A model generated the notes under the pieces. That model was not told the origin of the DNA and did not search any database. It saw only the letters and a list, made by a program, of their open reading frames with translations. Positions 46,591 through 57,086 of a DNA stretch of 64,000 nt are shown one piece after another. A program made the translations under genes and the position numbers. This stretch comes from Thinopyrum elongatum (taxonomy: Eukaryota; Streptophyta; Magnoliopsida; Poales; Poaceae). The first letter of the stretch is position 1; the number at the start of each line of letters is the position of its first letter. Location of the stretch: assembly GCA_011799875.1 (NCBI GenBank), contig CM022303.1, positions 194,649,630-194,713,629 of the forward strand, given 5' to 3'.

Positions 46591-48152
46591 AGACCTCGCT
46601 TGTCCTCAAGCGAAAGCCGAAATCGAAAAACATGTCCACATGCTTAGAGAGAGAGGTGTCAATAAAAAAAATACGGACATAGAAGCATCATGTAAATTAT
46701 TATAACAGCAACAAACTTTAACATAAAACTTTATCATAGAACTTTTATCATAGACTTCTCATGAATAAGTAACAATTCATCACAGCATCGAAGTATAAAG
46801 CATAAACTCTATTGAAAACCAACAAACTATGTTCTTAGTCAACTTTGCAACTACAATTCATCATCTTTTCAGGAAGGGTCACGTATCGGAGCCTTTAGGC
46901 AAGTCCACATACTCAACCATCATATAGTCTTCTATGATTGCTAACACTCATCGCATACACATGAGCAAAATATTTCAACCGGACACATAGAAAGATAGGG
47001 GCTTATAGTTTTGCCTCCCAACGTATTCACCTCAAGTGTGATGTCAACAATAATAACTCATGCTACCCATATTCAACTGGATATATGTTCCTAGATCTTT
47101 CCTCACCACATGATGCTTGCCAAAAGAGAAAATAAAAAGGAATGGAGAGAAGAACTTTGACTCTTGCATAAAAAGTAAATACATAAAAGTAAAAGATAGG
47201 CCCTTCGCAGAGGGAAGCAGAGGTTGCCATGCGCTTTTTGTTTGTATGCTCAATCCCTTAGTACAAAAGAACGTCACGTTATATTGCCCCTTATGATAGC
47301 AACATTTATTATGCAGTCTGTCACTTTTATTCTTTGCCATCACAAGTTCGTACAACGCTCAATTTTCTCTTACACTAAATGATCTAACACTTTTACAAGC
47401 AATTTTTATTTCCTTATTGCACCGATGACAACTTACTTGAAGGATCTTACTCAATCCATAGGTAGGTATGGTGAACTCTCAAAACAAGATTTAGGTTTAA
47501 GGGTTTTTAGATGCACAAGTAGTATCTCTACTTGGTGCGGAATTTTTGGCTAGCAAAGATAGGGGGCAAGCACCACATGTTGAAGGATCTATGACAATAT
47601 AACTTCTATGTGAATATGAACAAACATAAATCATTATGTTGTCTTCCTTGTCCAACGTCAACAATTTTGGCATATAATATTTTGATGGGGGGCTCACAAT
47701 CACAAAAGATTTCCAAGATAGTATATTTGCATGTGAATCTTCTCTTCCCTTATTAATTCTTTCATGAATTGCATCATTGACCAATGCTATGTTTGTCAAT
47801 CTTCAATAAAATTTTCTACTTATACTTTTCCTTATGTGGTGTCATTACTTACCATAAGATTAGCATATGATCTTTTTCATTTATTTCCTTTCTTTTTATT
47901 GAAACATGAAAGTAAAGAAAGCAAAACTCAAACTAAACTTTATTATATATATCTTGCACATGATTACAAAGATAGGTCACTAACCAAACACTCGAAAAGA
48001 AAGGATCGAACTAAACTTTTATTCATCTAAAGCAAAAGATAACTATGGATCGAACTAAGAAAAGTAAAGGCAAAAGATAGTGGAGGTGATACGATACCGG
48101 GGCACCTCCCCCAAGCTTGGCGTAAGCCAAGCGGAGTGCCCATACCCGATAC
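46591..48152. other. Noncoding 3' interior of J
   Basis: About 1.5 kb between ORF3 and the PPT, AT-rich and without a supported ORF. Short ORFs (47044-47355, 47497-47799) have no recognisable family. Confidence 0.6.
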
Positions 48153-48545
48153 TCAATTTTTCTTTGGTGATGAAGAAGGAGGTGGTGGTGATGAAGTGGC
48201 GACCCTCTCCAACAGTTTCTCCAATCTATGGATGATGCTCCGGAGGGCAATGATGTGCTCTTGTAATAGAATATTTTCACGGGTGAGATATTTATTTTGC
48301 ACACGAACCGTTTCGATGATCCGAAAGGCTTCAATCTCAGCGGGGGTAAGATGATCATAGTAAGGTTTAAGGATATCTTCTTCTTCCTCCTCGGCAGGCA
48401 AAGCTTGCTCGACCACCAGCGCTTGATCTCCGGTGGCCTTCTTGCTCTTGTCCCCTTTGATGACTTCTTCAGGCTCTTCTCTCTTCAACTCGATCTTCAT
48501 CAACCAAGCATCCTCTTCCACGTTGTTGGAGGAGGAAGAAGACAT
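48153..48545 (-). CDS. Extra coiled-coil ORF (ORF3) of element J
   Basis: 130 codons from ATG 48545: MSSSSSNNVEEDAWLMKIEL, a charged Glu/Lys part, EEEEEDILKPYYDHLTPAEI, then a long helix with heptad-like leucines (LTRENILLQEHIIALRSIIH, RLEKLLERVA) and a Pro/Ser-rich tail. A 12-codon upstream extension (MLFLVRSVKPGI) also exists in frame; I chose the inner ATG because the composition changes there. It lies downstream of integrase, where Athila elements have an env-like gene, but has no signal peptide or membrane segment and does not look like an envelope. About 93 nt upstream is a TATA box, itself next to an LTR-like hairpin, so it may have its own transcript. Function unknown. Confidence 0.55.
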   Translation of the reverse strand: MSSSSSNNVEEDAWLMKIELKREEPEEVIKGDKSKKATGDQALVVEQALPAEEEEEDILKPYYDHLTPAEIEAFRIIETVRVQNKYLTRENILLQEHIIALRSIIHRLEKLLERVATSSPPPPSSSPKKN

Positions 48546-48632
48546 GATGCCTGGCTTAACAGATCTGACCAGAAACAGCAAGAAAAGAAAACAGAAGATT
48601 TCTCTGCGATACGGTGGTCAATAGGTTCGGGG

Positions 48633-48643
48633 GGTATATAAAG
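48633..48643 (-). promoter_or_regulatory. Putative internal promoter (TATA) of J ORF3
   Basis: The minus strand reads CTTTATATACC, about 93 nt upstream of the ORF3 ATG. About 62 nt further upstream lies a hairpin (48705-48762) like that preceding the TATA boxes of the LTRs. Confidence 0.45.
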
Positions 48644-48704
48644 ATTTTTTATCTTGGGAAACAAGCAAACAGAAGAAAAATGGAGTCCGGAAGGTACCCG
48701 AGGT

Positions 48705-48762
48705 GGGCACAACCCACCTGGGCGCGCCTGACAAGCCAGGCGCGCCCTGGTGTCTTGTGCCC
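48705..48762. repeat. GGCGCGCC-centred hairpin inside J
   Basis: The arms GGGCACAACCCACCTGGGCG... and ...CGCCCTGGTGTCTTGTGCCC pair almost perfectly around a short ACAAGC loop. It is the internal copy of the hairpin found in LTRs of J, A and C. Confidence 0.8.
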
Positions 48763-48889
48763 ACCAGGGGTGCCTTCCTGGTTGTTTTTTATTTTCCTAA
48801 TTTTTTTTATATTCCAAAACGGACAGAAAATATTTTTGCAGATTTTTTGGAGTCCGTTTACTTACCGTATCACGTACCTCCTCTTTTTT

Positions 48890-50160
48890 TCACGATTCTG
48901 GGGTGTTCCGAAAGGTTTCTTTTATATGTTCTTCCGGTGTCATAGTTTGGATAATATTGCTTTCAACATTAATGGGCGTACCTGAGATATAATGTTTTAT
49001 TCGTTGCCCATTAACAACCTTCGGGTTAGTTTCTTCGGCATTATTTATTTTAATAGCTCCAGATCGATAAACCTCCTCGATAACATAGGGTCCTTCCCAT
49101 TTGGAGAGGAGTTTTCCTGCAAAGAATCTGAAACGAGAGTTGTACAAAAGAACATATTCTCCAACCTTGAACTCACGCTTTTGGATTCTTTTATCATGCC
49201 ATCTTTTAACTTTTTCTTGAAATAACTTGCCATTTTCATAAGCTTGGGTTCTCCATTCATCTAATGAGCTAATATCAAATAACCTCTTCTCGCCAGCAAG
49301 TTTGAAATCATAGTTGAGTTCTTTAATTGCCCAATAAGCTTTATGTTCTAACTCAAGAGGCAAATAACAAGCTTTTCCATAAACCATTTTATAAGGAGAC
49401 ATGCCCATAGGATTTTTATATGCTGTTCTATAAGCCCAAAGAGCATCATCTAATTTCTTAGACCAATTCTTCCGGGACCTATTGACAGTCTTTTGCAAAA
49501 TTAATTTTATTTCTCTATTGCTAAGTTCAACTTGACCATTAGACTGAGGATGATAAGGTGATGCAATTCTATGGTTAACATCATACTTGGCAAGCATTTT
49601 ACGGAAAGCACCATGAATAAAGTGTGAACCACCATCAGTCATTAAATATCTTGGGACTCCAAACCTCGGGAAAATAACTTCTTTAAGCATTTTAATAGAG
49701 GTGTTGTGATCAGCACTACTAGTTGGAATAGCTTCTACCCACTTAGTAACATAGTCAACAGCAACCAAAATATGAGTATACCCATTAGAGGAAGGAAAAG
49801 GTCCCATGTAATCAAATCCCCAAACATCAAATGGTTCAACAGCAAGTGAATAATTCATAGGCATTTCTTGACGCTTACCGATATTACCTATTCTTTGACA
49901 TTCATCACAAGATAAAACAAACTTACGAGCATCCTTGAAGAGAGTAGGCCAATAAAACCCAGATTGCAATACCTTGTGAGCAGTTCTGTCTCCCGCATGA
50001 TGTCCTCCATAAGCTTCGGAGTGACATTTCCGTAGGATTTGTCCCTGTTCATGCTCAGGTACACAACGTCTAATAATACCATCTACTCCTTCTTTATAAA
50101 GATGTGGGTCATCCCAAAAGTAATGTCTTAAATCATAGAAGAATTTTTTTCTTTTGTTGG
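48890..50160 (-). pseudogene. Integrase of element J
   Basis: Entered by a one-base frame change from the upstream pol frame. It has the HHCC zinc-binding part (CHSEAYGGHHAGD, LSCDECQRIG) and the catalytic triad: GFDYMGPFPSSNGYTHILVA (first Asp), YLMTDGGSHFIHGAF (second Asp), YHPQSNGQVELSNREIK (Glu). The C-terminal part (FKVGEYVLLYNSRFRFFAGK, LLSKWEGPYVIEEVY) is the DNA-binding GPY/F-like region; no chromodomain follows. The ORF ends PES at 48890. All catalytic residues are in place, so only the frame break would prevent synthesis as part of the polyprotein. Confidence 0.88.
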
Positions 50161-51548
50161 TATGTGAAACTAGGTGGTATATATTTAGCAACAATGTAAT
50201 TAGCATAATCAGTATACCAAGGAGTGTTATGAGAAACATTTATTGTAGCTAACTGCTCATCAGGAAAGCTATCATTAATAGGTTGTGGGTCATCAAGAAT
50301 ATTTTCAAGCCTAGACAAGTTATCAGCCACGGGGTTCTCAGCTCCCTTTCTATCAGTGATATGTAAGTCAAATTCTTGTAGCAAGAGAACCCACCTAATG
50401 AGTCTAGGTTTAGCATCTTTCTTTTCCATAAGATATTTTATAGCAGCATGATCGGTGTGAACAATTACTTTTGAATCTACAATATAGGATCTGAATTTAT
50501 CACAAGCAAACACCACTGCTAGAAATTCTTTTTCAGTAGTAGCATAATTTATTTGTGCACTGTCTAGAGTTTTACTAGCATAATGAATAACATTTAGTTT
50601 CTTATCAACTCTTTCTAGCATTTGATCAATAAAAGGCAGAGGGTAATGATCTTTTCTAGTTGCTTTGTTTAATTTTCTAAAATCAATTACCATTCTATAG
50701 CCTGTAACAATTCTTTGTGGAATAAGTTCATTCTTATCATTAGGAACAACAGTGATACCTCCTTTCTTAGGGACACAATGAACAGGACTTACCCATCTAC
50801 TATCAGCTATAGGATAGATTATACCTGCTTCCAGAAGTTTTAATATTTCCGTTCTTACCACTTCTTTCATCTTCGGATTTAACCAGCGTTGGTGATCAAC
50901 AACGGGTTTAGCATCAGGTTCCATATTAATCTTGTGCTGACATAGAGTGGGACTAATTCCCATAAGATCATCAAGAGTATATCCAATAGCAGCTCGGTGC
51001 TTCCTTGAAACTTTCAATAATCTTTCTTCTTCATGTTCTGAAAGGTTAGCACTAATAATAACAGGATATATCTTCTTCTCATCAAGATAAGCATATTTCA
51101 AAGTGTCTGGCAATTGTTTTAATTCAAATACAGGATCACCTTTGGGTGGAGGAGGACCTCCTAAAGTTTCAATAGGCAAATTGTGCTTAAGCAGAGGTTG
51201 TTGTTCGAAGAAAATCTTATCTATTTCATTTCTTTCATGCATATGCAAATCATTTTCATGGTCTAGCAGATATTGTTCTAAAGGATCAGTAGGAGGTACA
51301 GCAATAGAAGCAAGACCAATAATCTCATCCTTACTAGGCAATTCTTTTTTATGAGGTTTTCTACTAAACTTGGAAAAATTAAACTCATGAGACTCATCAC
51401 CAAAACTAACACCGACAGTTTGTTTCTCACAATCTATTTTAGCATTAACGGTGTTCAATAAAGGTCTACCAAAGATAATGGGACGAAAGTCATCTTGTGG
51501 GGAATCAAGAACTAGAAAATCAGTAGGATATTTTATTTTCCCACACAA
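50133..51548 (-). pseudogene. Pol of element J: protease end, RT with deleted core, RNase H remnant
   Basis: It follows the gag TGA in the same frame. It reads [16 protein letters not shown] (end of protease) and the RT entry ([72 protein letters not shown]). It then jumps at about 50606 to [20 protein letters not shown], which already lies in RNase H. The RT palm with the YMDD-type motif and the first part of RNase H are absent, about 200 residues, yet the frame stays open. RNase H residues in [12 protein letters not shown] and [11 protein letters not shown] remain. The ORF ends by a frame change in an A-run near 50145. The protein cannot copy RNA. Confidence 0.88.
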
Positions 51549-51560
51549 GACTTCAGCATC

Positions 51561-52940
51561 TCAAACAATCCCAAGTGGTGTGATGGTGTCTCTATTAGCA
51601 AGTTTAATAGTAACATCTATGTCTTCTATCTCAGCAGGTGCTATGTCATTCATAATTTCTTGATATAAGGTAAAAGGAATAGCACTCACGCTAGCACCTA
51701 TGTCACATAAACCATGATAACAGTGATCTCCTATTTTAACTGAGACAACAGACATGCCAACAACAGGTCTATGTTTATCTTTTTCATCTGGTTTGGCGAT
51801 TCTAGCAGCTTCATCACAGAAGTAAATAACATGCCCATCAATATTATCGGCCAGGAGATCCTTAACCATAGCAACACTAGGTTCTACCTTGATTTGTTTA
51901 GCTGGTTTAGGTGTTCTAATATAACTTTTATTGACCACAGTTGAAACTTTAGCATGTTCCTTCATCCTAACAGGGAAAGGTGGTTTTTCAATATAAGTAG
52001 TAGGAACAACTGGATCAACATTATAAATAATAGTTTCATCTTTAGCTATTACCGGTTCTTTAATTTCGTCTTTAATAGGTGGGTGATATTTAAACCACTT
52101 CTCCTTAGGGAGATCAACATGAGTAGCAAAAGATTCACAAAAGGAGGCTACTATCTCAGAGTAAAGTCCATATTTAGTGCTGAACTTTTGAAAAGCATCA
52201 GTATTCATAAAAGATTTAACACAATCAAACTTAAGCTTCATACCTGACTCTTTACCTTCGTCGAGTTCCCATTCTTTAGAGTTGCGTTTAATTCTTTCTA
52301 AAAGATCCCACCAGAATTCAATAGTCTTCTTCATAAAGGAACCAGTACAAGAAGTATCGAGCATGGATCGATCATTATGAGAAAGCCGAGCATAAAAGTT
52401 CTGAATAATAATTTCTCTTGAGAGCTCGTGATTGGGGCATGAATATAACATTGACTTAAGCCTCCCCCAAGCTAGAGCGATACTTTCTCCTTCACGAGGC
52501 CAAAAATTATATATATAATTTCGATCACGATGAACTAGATGCATAGGATAAAAAAATTTATGGAACTCCAATTTCAATCGATTCCAATTCCAAGATCCAA
52601 TATCATTGTATAGCCTATACCATGTCAATGCCTTTCCCTTCAAAGATAAAGGAAAAACCTTCTTCTTAGCTTCATCTCCGGGTAAACATGCAAGCTTAAA
52701 CAATCCACAAATTTCATCCACATATATCAAGTGCATATCAGGATGTTCGGTTCCATCTCCTGCATAAGGATTAGCTAGCAGTTGTTCTATCATACCCGAA
52801 GGAAATTCATATTCAATATTTTCAGTAGGTGCAGTAGGTCGAGGGGTGACTAATTGTGGTTCCGGTCGAGGTGAAGATACCCCGAACAAACCTCTCAAGG
52901 ATTCTTCTCCATAGTAACAAGTGACAGTAAATTTCAGCAC
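51561..52940 (-). CDS. Gag and protease of element J
   Basis: 459 codons. After a short lead, EYEFPSGMIEQLLANPYAGD is followed by the conserved capsid region (FKLACLPGDEAKKKVFPLSL, KALTWYRLYND, WNRLKLEFHKFFYPMHLVHR, GESIALAWGRLKSMLYSCPN), matching Retrotrans_gag. No CCHC knuckle is visible. The C-terminal part carries the aspartic protease with the catalytic motif CDIGASVSAIP (DIGA in place of DTGA/DSGA). The frame ends at TGA 51561-51563, after which pol continues in the same frame, so gag-pol was probably one ORF and the TGA is a mutation (CGA to TGA would do). The protein forms virus-like particles in this family. Confidence 0.85.
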   Translation of the reverse strand: MLKFTVTCYYGEESLRGLFGVSSPRPEPQLVTPRPTAPTENIEYEFPSGMIEQLLANPYAGDGTEHPDMHLIYVDEICGLFKLACLPGDEAKKKVFPLSLKGKALTWYRLYNDIGSWNWNRLKLEFHKFFYPMHLVHRDRNYIYNFWPREGESIALAWGRLKSMLYSCPNHELSREIIIQNFYARLSHNDRSMLDTSCTGSFMKKTIEFWWDLLERIKRNSKEWELDEGKESGMKLKFDCVKSFMNTDAFQKFSTKYGLYSEIVASFCESFATHVDLPKEKWFKYHPPIKDEIKEPVIAKDETIIYNVDPVVPTTYIEKPPFPVRMKEHAKVSTVVNKSYIRTPKPAKQIKVEPSVAMVKDLLADNIDGHVIYFCDEAARIAKPDEKDKHRPVVGMSVVSVKIGDHCYHGLCDIGASVSAIPFTLYQEIMNDIAPAEIEDIDVTIKLANRDTITPLGIV

Positions 52941-52990
52941 GTAGTAATAATTTTTCCTTACCGATTCCCACTTACCAAGAGTGCTTCACT

Positions 52991-53007
52991 CCCCGGCAAC
53001 GGCGCCA
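52991..53007 (-). other. Primer-binding site of J (tRNA-Asp)
   Basis: The plus strand reads CCCCGGCAACGGCGCCA, the 3' end of plant tRNA-Asp, eleven bases from the LTR. Confidence 0.88.
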
Positions 53008-53018
53008 GAAAAGAGCCT

Positions 53019-54537
53019 TGATGACCCACAAGTATAGGGGATCAATCATAGTCCTTTCGATAAGTAAGAGTGTCGAACCCAACGAGGAGCAGAAGGAAAT
53101 GACAAGCGGTTTTCAGCAAGGTAATGTCTGCAAGCACTGAAATTATAAGTAGCAAGTAGTTTGATAGCAAGATACTTTGTAACGGGCAAGTAGCAATAAT
53201 AGTAACAAAAGTGCAGCAAGGTAGCCCAATCCTTTTGAGGCAAAGGACAGGCCAAAACGGTCTCTTATGATAAGCAAAGTGTTCTTGAGGGTACACGGGA
53301 ATTTCATCTAGTCACTTTCATCATGTTGGCTTGATTTATGTTCACTACTTTGATAATTTGATATGTGGGTAGATCAGTGCTTAGGTGCTGTTCTTACTTG
53401 AACAAACCTCCTACTTATGATTAACCCCCTCGCAAGCATCCGCAACTACGAGAAAAGTATTAAGAATAAATTCTAACCATAGCATTAAACTTTTGGATCC
53501 AATCGGTCCCTTACGGAATAGCGCATAAACTAGGGTTTAAGCTTATGTCACTCTCGCAACCCATCATCTAATAACTACTCCACAATGCATTCTCTTAGGC
53601 CCAAATATGGTGAAGTGTCATGTAGTCGACGTTCACATGACACCACTAAGGGAATCACAACATACATATCATCAAAATATCGAACACATATCAAATTCAC
53701 ATGATTACTTGCAACATGATTTCTCCCGTGACCTCAAGAACAAAAGTAACTACTCACAAATAATAATTATGCTCAAGATCAGAGGGGTATTAAATAGCAT
53801 AATGAATCTGAACATATAATCTTCCACCAAATAAACCATATAGTAATCAACTACAAGATGTAATCAACACTACTAGTCACCCACAAGTACCAATCTATAT
53901 TTCCGGTACAAAGATTGAACACGAGAGATGAACTAGGGTTTGAGAGGAGATGGTGATGTTGAAGATGTTGATGGAGATTGCTCTCCCCAAGATGGGAGAG
54001 TTGTTGGTGATGATGATGACGATGATTTCCCCCTCCGGGAGGGAAGTTCCCCCGGCGGAATCGCTCCGCCGGAGGGCAAAAGTGCTCCTGCCCAAGTTCC
54101 GCCTCGAGACGGCGGCGCTCCGTCCCGAAAGTCCTCTCCTAATTTTTTCTAGGTCAAAATGACTTATATACCAGAAGATGGGCACCGGAGGTGGGCTGGG
54201 CTGAGCACAACCCACCAGGGCGCGCCTGGGGGGGCCTGGCGCGCCCTGGTGTCTTGTGCTCACCAGGTGGCCCCCCTCCGGTAGTTATTTGCTCCAGTAT
54301 TTCTTATTTATTCCATAAAATTTCCTCGTGAAGTTTCAGCTCATTTGGAGTTGTGCAGAATAGGTGGCCTGACATAGCTTTTTCAGGTCCAGATTTCCAG
54401 CTGCCGGAATTCTCCCTCTTTGTGTGAACCTTGCATATTATGAAAGAAAAGGCATTAGAATTACTCCAAAAAGTATTATTATGCATAAAAACATTATAAA
54501 TAACAGTAGGAAAACATGATGCAAAATGGACGTATCA
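53019..54537 (-). repeat. 5' LTR of element J
   Basis: 1519 bp, same ends as the 3' LTR; hairpin at 54203-54261 and TATA box at 54173-54182. Transcription would run leftwards. Confidence 0.92.
54173..54182 (-). promoter_or_regulatory. TATA box of the 5' LTR of J
   Basis: The minus strand reads GGTATATAAG, about 20 nt downstream of the GGCGCGCC-centred hairpin. The identical box occurs in the 3' LTR at 46203-46212. Confidence 0.55.
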
Positions 54538-54542
54538 GGGTT

Positions 54543-56237
54543 CTACACCAAGTATCTGGTGCTGGAGAATGACAACTGGACATGTGAGTGAATCTGAATT
54601 ATCACCATCTCCAAACACAATGCTAGCAGGAATATCTCTAATTCCTCCACCTTAACTTTGACCATCTGATTTGCTCTAGAGCTTCTAACTCCGTCCCAGC
54701 TAACAAATTTGCCAAACTTACTAACTGCATCATTGATCTCTTGGATATTTCTCCTATCAAGTGGGAAACCGCAGAGTAAAATCCACACTTCTCTGTTCAA
54801 AACTAACTTTCTCCAGTTTAAGCCTCTGTTATGCCTCTCAAAGATGACATGCACATCAGTGAACAGATGTGGGCTATTGGATACCAGATCATCCCGATCG
54901 AAAATGTTGTTCATCTTAACATAAGACTGACCAAAAGGGCATGGGACAATTTCTGAAAACCCCAATCTCTTGTCTGCGAAGAAGTCAGAAAGTACCTCTC
55001 AAACTGTATTGAACTCCACAAGAAGGTTGGGCATTGGCACAATCGACACAGTCGCCCAATCTTCATGCATGGGCGGCGCCGATGCGGACATCACCCGCAC
55101 CCTAGCAGGTCTACCTGCTACCTCAATGTTGTGGTGATTTGGAGGGAGGAAAGGGGTAGGATCGAACGGGAATGTTGCCATGGCGGGGGAGGCGATGACC
55201 TGCGTGGCCGGCGGCGAGCGGTGGTTTGTGTCAGAGTTGAGGGTGACAGCAGCTTGGAGACGCTGGGAAACAGAATGCGGAGGGGCAGAGTAAATGACGC
55301 TGCCAACTCGGGAAGGTGCTATGAGGGGATTAGCTAAAATTCCTTGACCGGTCTGCTGATTGACCACACTTGCCATCCCACTCGCGGGAACAGTGGCTAC
55401 TTGCCTAGGAATGCCAATCGTTTGGGTGCGGAAGCCGTTGGGCTCAATAGAGGTGTTGGGCTCAGATGAGCGGATGGGCTGGGCCTGAGAGTAGCAATCT
55501 TTGGCTATGTGTCCCCATCTCTTGCAAGCACGACATTTAATCCTATTCTTGCAGCTGGGGCGAAAGTGGCCAGGGAGCAGACAACGAACACAGAAGGCCT
55601 CTTTATCAATTTGAGTTGGGTTCGCTCCCGCGCTGATGTTGGAGACCCCCATTGAATGCTTATTATGGCCATTATTGTCGAAATTAGGACCCTGATACCC
55701 CGAAGATGGCGCCCCGATTGAAGCTGGGTGATGAACAACAGTGGATCTAGGATTTGATGAATTTGGTGGGGAGTAGATGGTAGGAGATCTAAGAGCTTGC
55801 ATGTAAGATTTCCTAGGATGTCTACGGAAAACATGAGTCCATTCATCTTCTTTTTCTTGGAGATATTGGTCTAGCTCCCAGCAGGAATTCGGGCCTCCAT
55901 TTCCCCAAAGAAGAAAGTTGACATTGAGCAAGGACAGAGCGATGTTACCTCCCTTAATGATGGAGAAACCCACTTCTTTGGAAGAGACCGAGAATTTGAT
56001 CGACCAATTTTGAAGTAACTTGACTTTGAAAAGGGAGGCTCTTCCTCCAAAACAGGGCAGGAGAATGGTGCTTACTGATTCTTCGGTGAGTCTGATCTGG
56101 GATCTTGTGAATTCCACTACCAGGAGGAACTCTTCTTGGTCCGACCCTTCTTCATAGTTGATAGGGACGCCCCACTTCCTCCAAACTTCCGAGGCGAAAT
56201 CCTAACCTCTGTCGAAATTGAGATCGGCGAGAGACAT
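54543..56237 (-). pseudogene. LINE K ORF1, N-terminal part (nucleic-acid-binding protein)
   Basis: Starts at ATG 56237 with MSLADLNFDRG, then a TAG; the same frame continues through DFASEVWRKWGVPINYEEGS and the ORF from 56117. The order is that of plant LINE ORF1 proteins: an N-terminal fold (ILLPCFGGRASLFKVKLLQN), a linker, then two CX2CX4HX4C zinc knuckles (CVRCLLPGHFRPSC and CRACKRWGHIAKDC) that bind RNA. A second folded segment follows after a stop at 54999-55001 (LNWRKLVLNREVWILLCGFP). Element J is inserted at 54537/54538, and the remainder of ORF1 lies at 43423-45059. Confidence 0.8.
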
Positions 56238-56405
56238 GACGGGGATCGTCGGGAGGTGACGCAGGGTGGAGCAGTGGTGGAGATGAGTGGTGTGCGCCGG
56301 GGCCGGAGTGGCCACCGGCGAGGGCTAGGGGCGAGGGCTAGGGGCGAGTTTACAGTGTGTAATGTGCCCCACGTCGTCATCATTTTCGGGTAAGAGCTTT
56401 ATTAC

Positions 56406-57065
56406 TCAATTAGATGGATTACATGGGAGCTGAATACAATTAGCTAAGAAAGGAGGCATATAATTTATCCACAAACATCTCCTCCTCTCTTCTGTGGCTT
56501 GCTTTGCACACCGATGGGCTGCTTCATTGGCTTCCCTTCGCACAAACACCAGACCACAGCTCATAAATCCTCCTAAAAGCTCTTTGATTTCATGGCAAAC
56601 AGCTGCATTCGCTGCTCTCTCTGAAAGTTCAGAGTTGCACATCCTAACCATCTCTTGAGCATCACTTTCAACACATATCCGTGAGTAACCCATGTCTCTG
56701 GCTAGTTGAATCCCGTCCCGGATAGCGTATAGCTCCATCGTTTGGGCACTTGATGCAAACCGATACCACAAGGCCTGCGCTCTAATTAGGTTGCCCTCTG
56801 AATCTCGGACCACCAGCCCTGTGCTTCCGCACCCTGCCTGCTCAATAAATGCCGCGTCCACATTGATTTTCAGAGTCCCTTGTTCCGGTGCTTGCCAGCG
56901 AACTTCCTCCCTGGTTACCACAGGTCGAGTAGTTTCCCCTGCTGTTGTAAGGTCAACAGCATTATCAAGAGCCCACCGAACAGAAGCTTGAACTGATCGT
57001 CCCTTCTCACCATGAGTACGAGCATTCCTTTCAGACCATACCGCCCAGCAGCCACACAATACCAT
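56406..57065 (-). CDS. RNase H domain fragment of LINE L ORF2
   Basis: 219 codons. It starts within the linker (CWAVWSERNARTHGEKGRSV) and then shows the plant LINE RNase H (RVT_3) order: LKINVDAAF with the first catalytic Asp, GSTGLVVRDSEGNLIRAQAL, a MELYAIRDGIQLA helix with the Glu, ICVESDAQEMV with the second Asp, and LVFVRREANEAAHRCAKQA with the Asn/His end motif. Such domains sit after the RT in many plant LINEs and would cleave RNA in RNA-DNA hybrids. The frame is open, but everything upstream is missing, and the fragment has no promoter of its own. Confidence 0.85.
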   Translation of the reverse strand: MVLCGCWAVWSERNARTHGEKGRSVQASVRWALDNAVDLTTAGETTRPVVTREEVRWQAPEQGTLKINVDAAFIEQAGCGSTGLVVRDSEGNLIRAQALWYRFASSAQTMELYAIRDGIQLARDMGYSRICVESDAQEMVRMCNSELSERAANAAVCHEIKELLGGFMSCGLVFVRREANEAAHRCAKQATEERRRCLWINYMPPFLANCIQLPCNPSN

Positions 57066-57086
57066 GCATACAAAATGCTTGTGTGA

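Larger units (their letters stand above)
45060..54537 (-). mobile_element. Element J: Athila-like Gypsy LTR retrotransposon, complete ends, defective pol
   Basis: 9478 bp with LTRs at 45060-46576 and 53019-54537 and perfect 5-bp TSDs GGGTT (45055-45059 and 54538-54542) inside LINE K ORF1. Order from the 5' LTR: primer-binding site, gag plus protease, RT and RNase H remnants, integrase, noncoding part with an extra coiled-coil ORF, PPT, 3' LTR. The two LTRs differ at few positions by eye (roughly two per cent), so the insertion is fairly young. Domain order and the tRNA-Asp primer site suit the Athila or a related Gypsy group without chromodomain. The RT core deletion means this copy cannot move by itself. 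Confidence 0.9.
39367..56391 (-). mobile_element. LINE K: nearly full-length L1-type LINE, split by Gypsy element J
   Basis: Flanked by 15-bp TSDs AAGAGCTTTATTACT (39352-39366 and 56392-56406) that lie inside LINE L. A T-run at 39367-39374 is its poly(A) tail. Without J it is about 7.5 kb and contains a GC-rich 5' part, ORF1 and ORF2 on the minus strand. Both ORFs have a few stops or frame changes, so it is inactive. The long length shows little 5' truncation. Confidence 0.9.
39331..57074 (-). mobile_element. LINE L: 5'-truncated L1-type LINE, host of LINE K
   Basis: Flanked by 12-bp TSDs ATGCTTGTGTGA (39319-39330 and 57075-57086). Its poly(A) tail appears as a T-run at 39332-39344. Net of nested DNA only about 0.7 kb remains, coding for the RNase H end of ORF2 (56406-57065). 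A short 5'-truncated copy with a poly(A) tail and TSDs is the standard product of target-primed reverse transcription. Confidence 0.88.

Noticed and set aside
48153..48581. Env-like gene of an Athila element
   Set aside because: The position fits, but the ORF has no signal peptide, membrane segment or glycoprotein features; it is kept as a coiled-coil ORF of unknown function.
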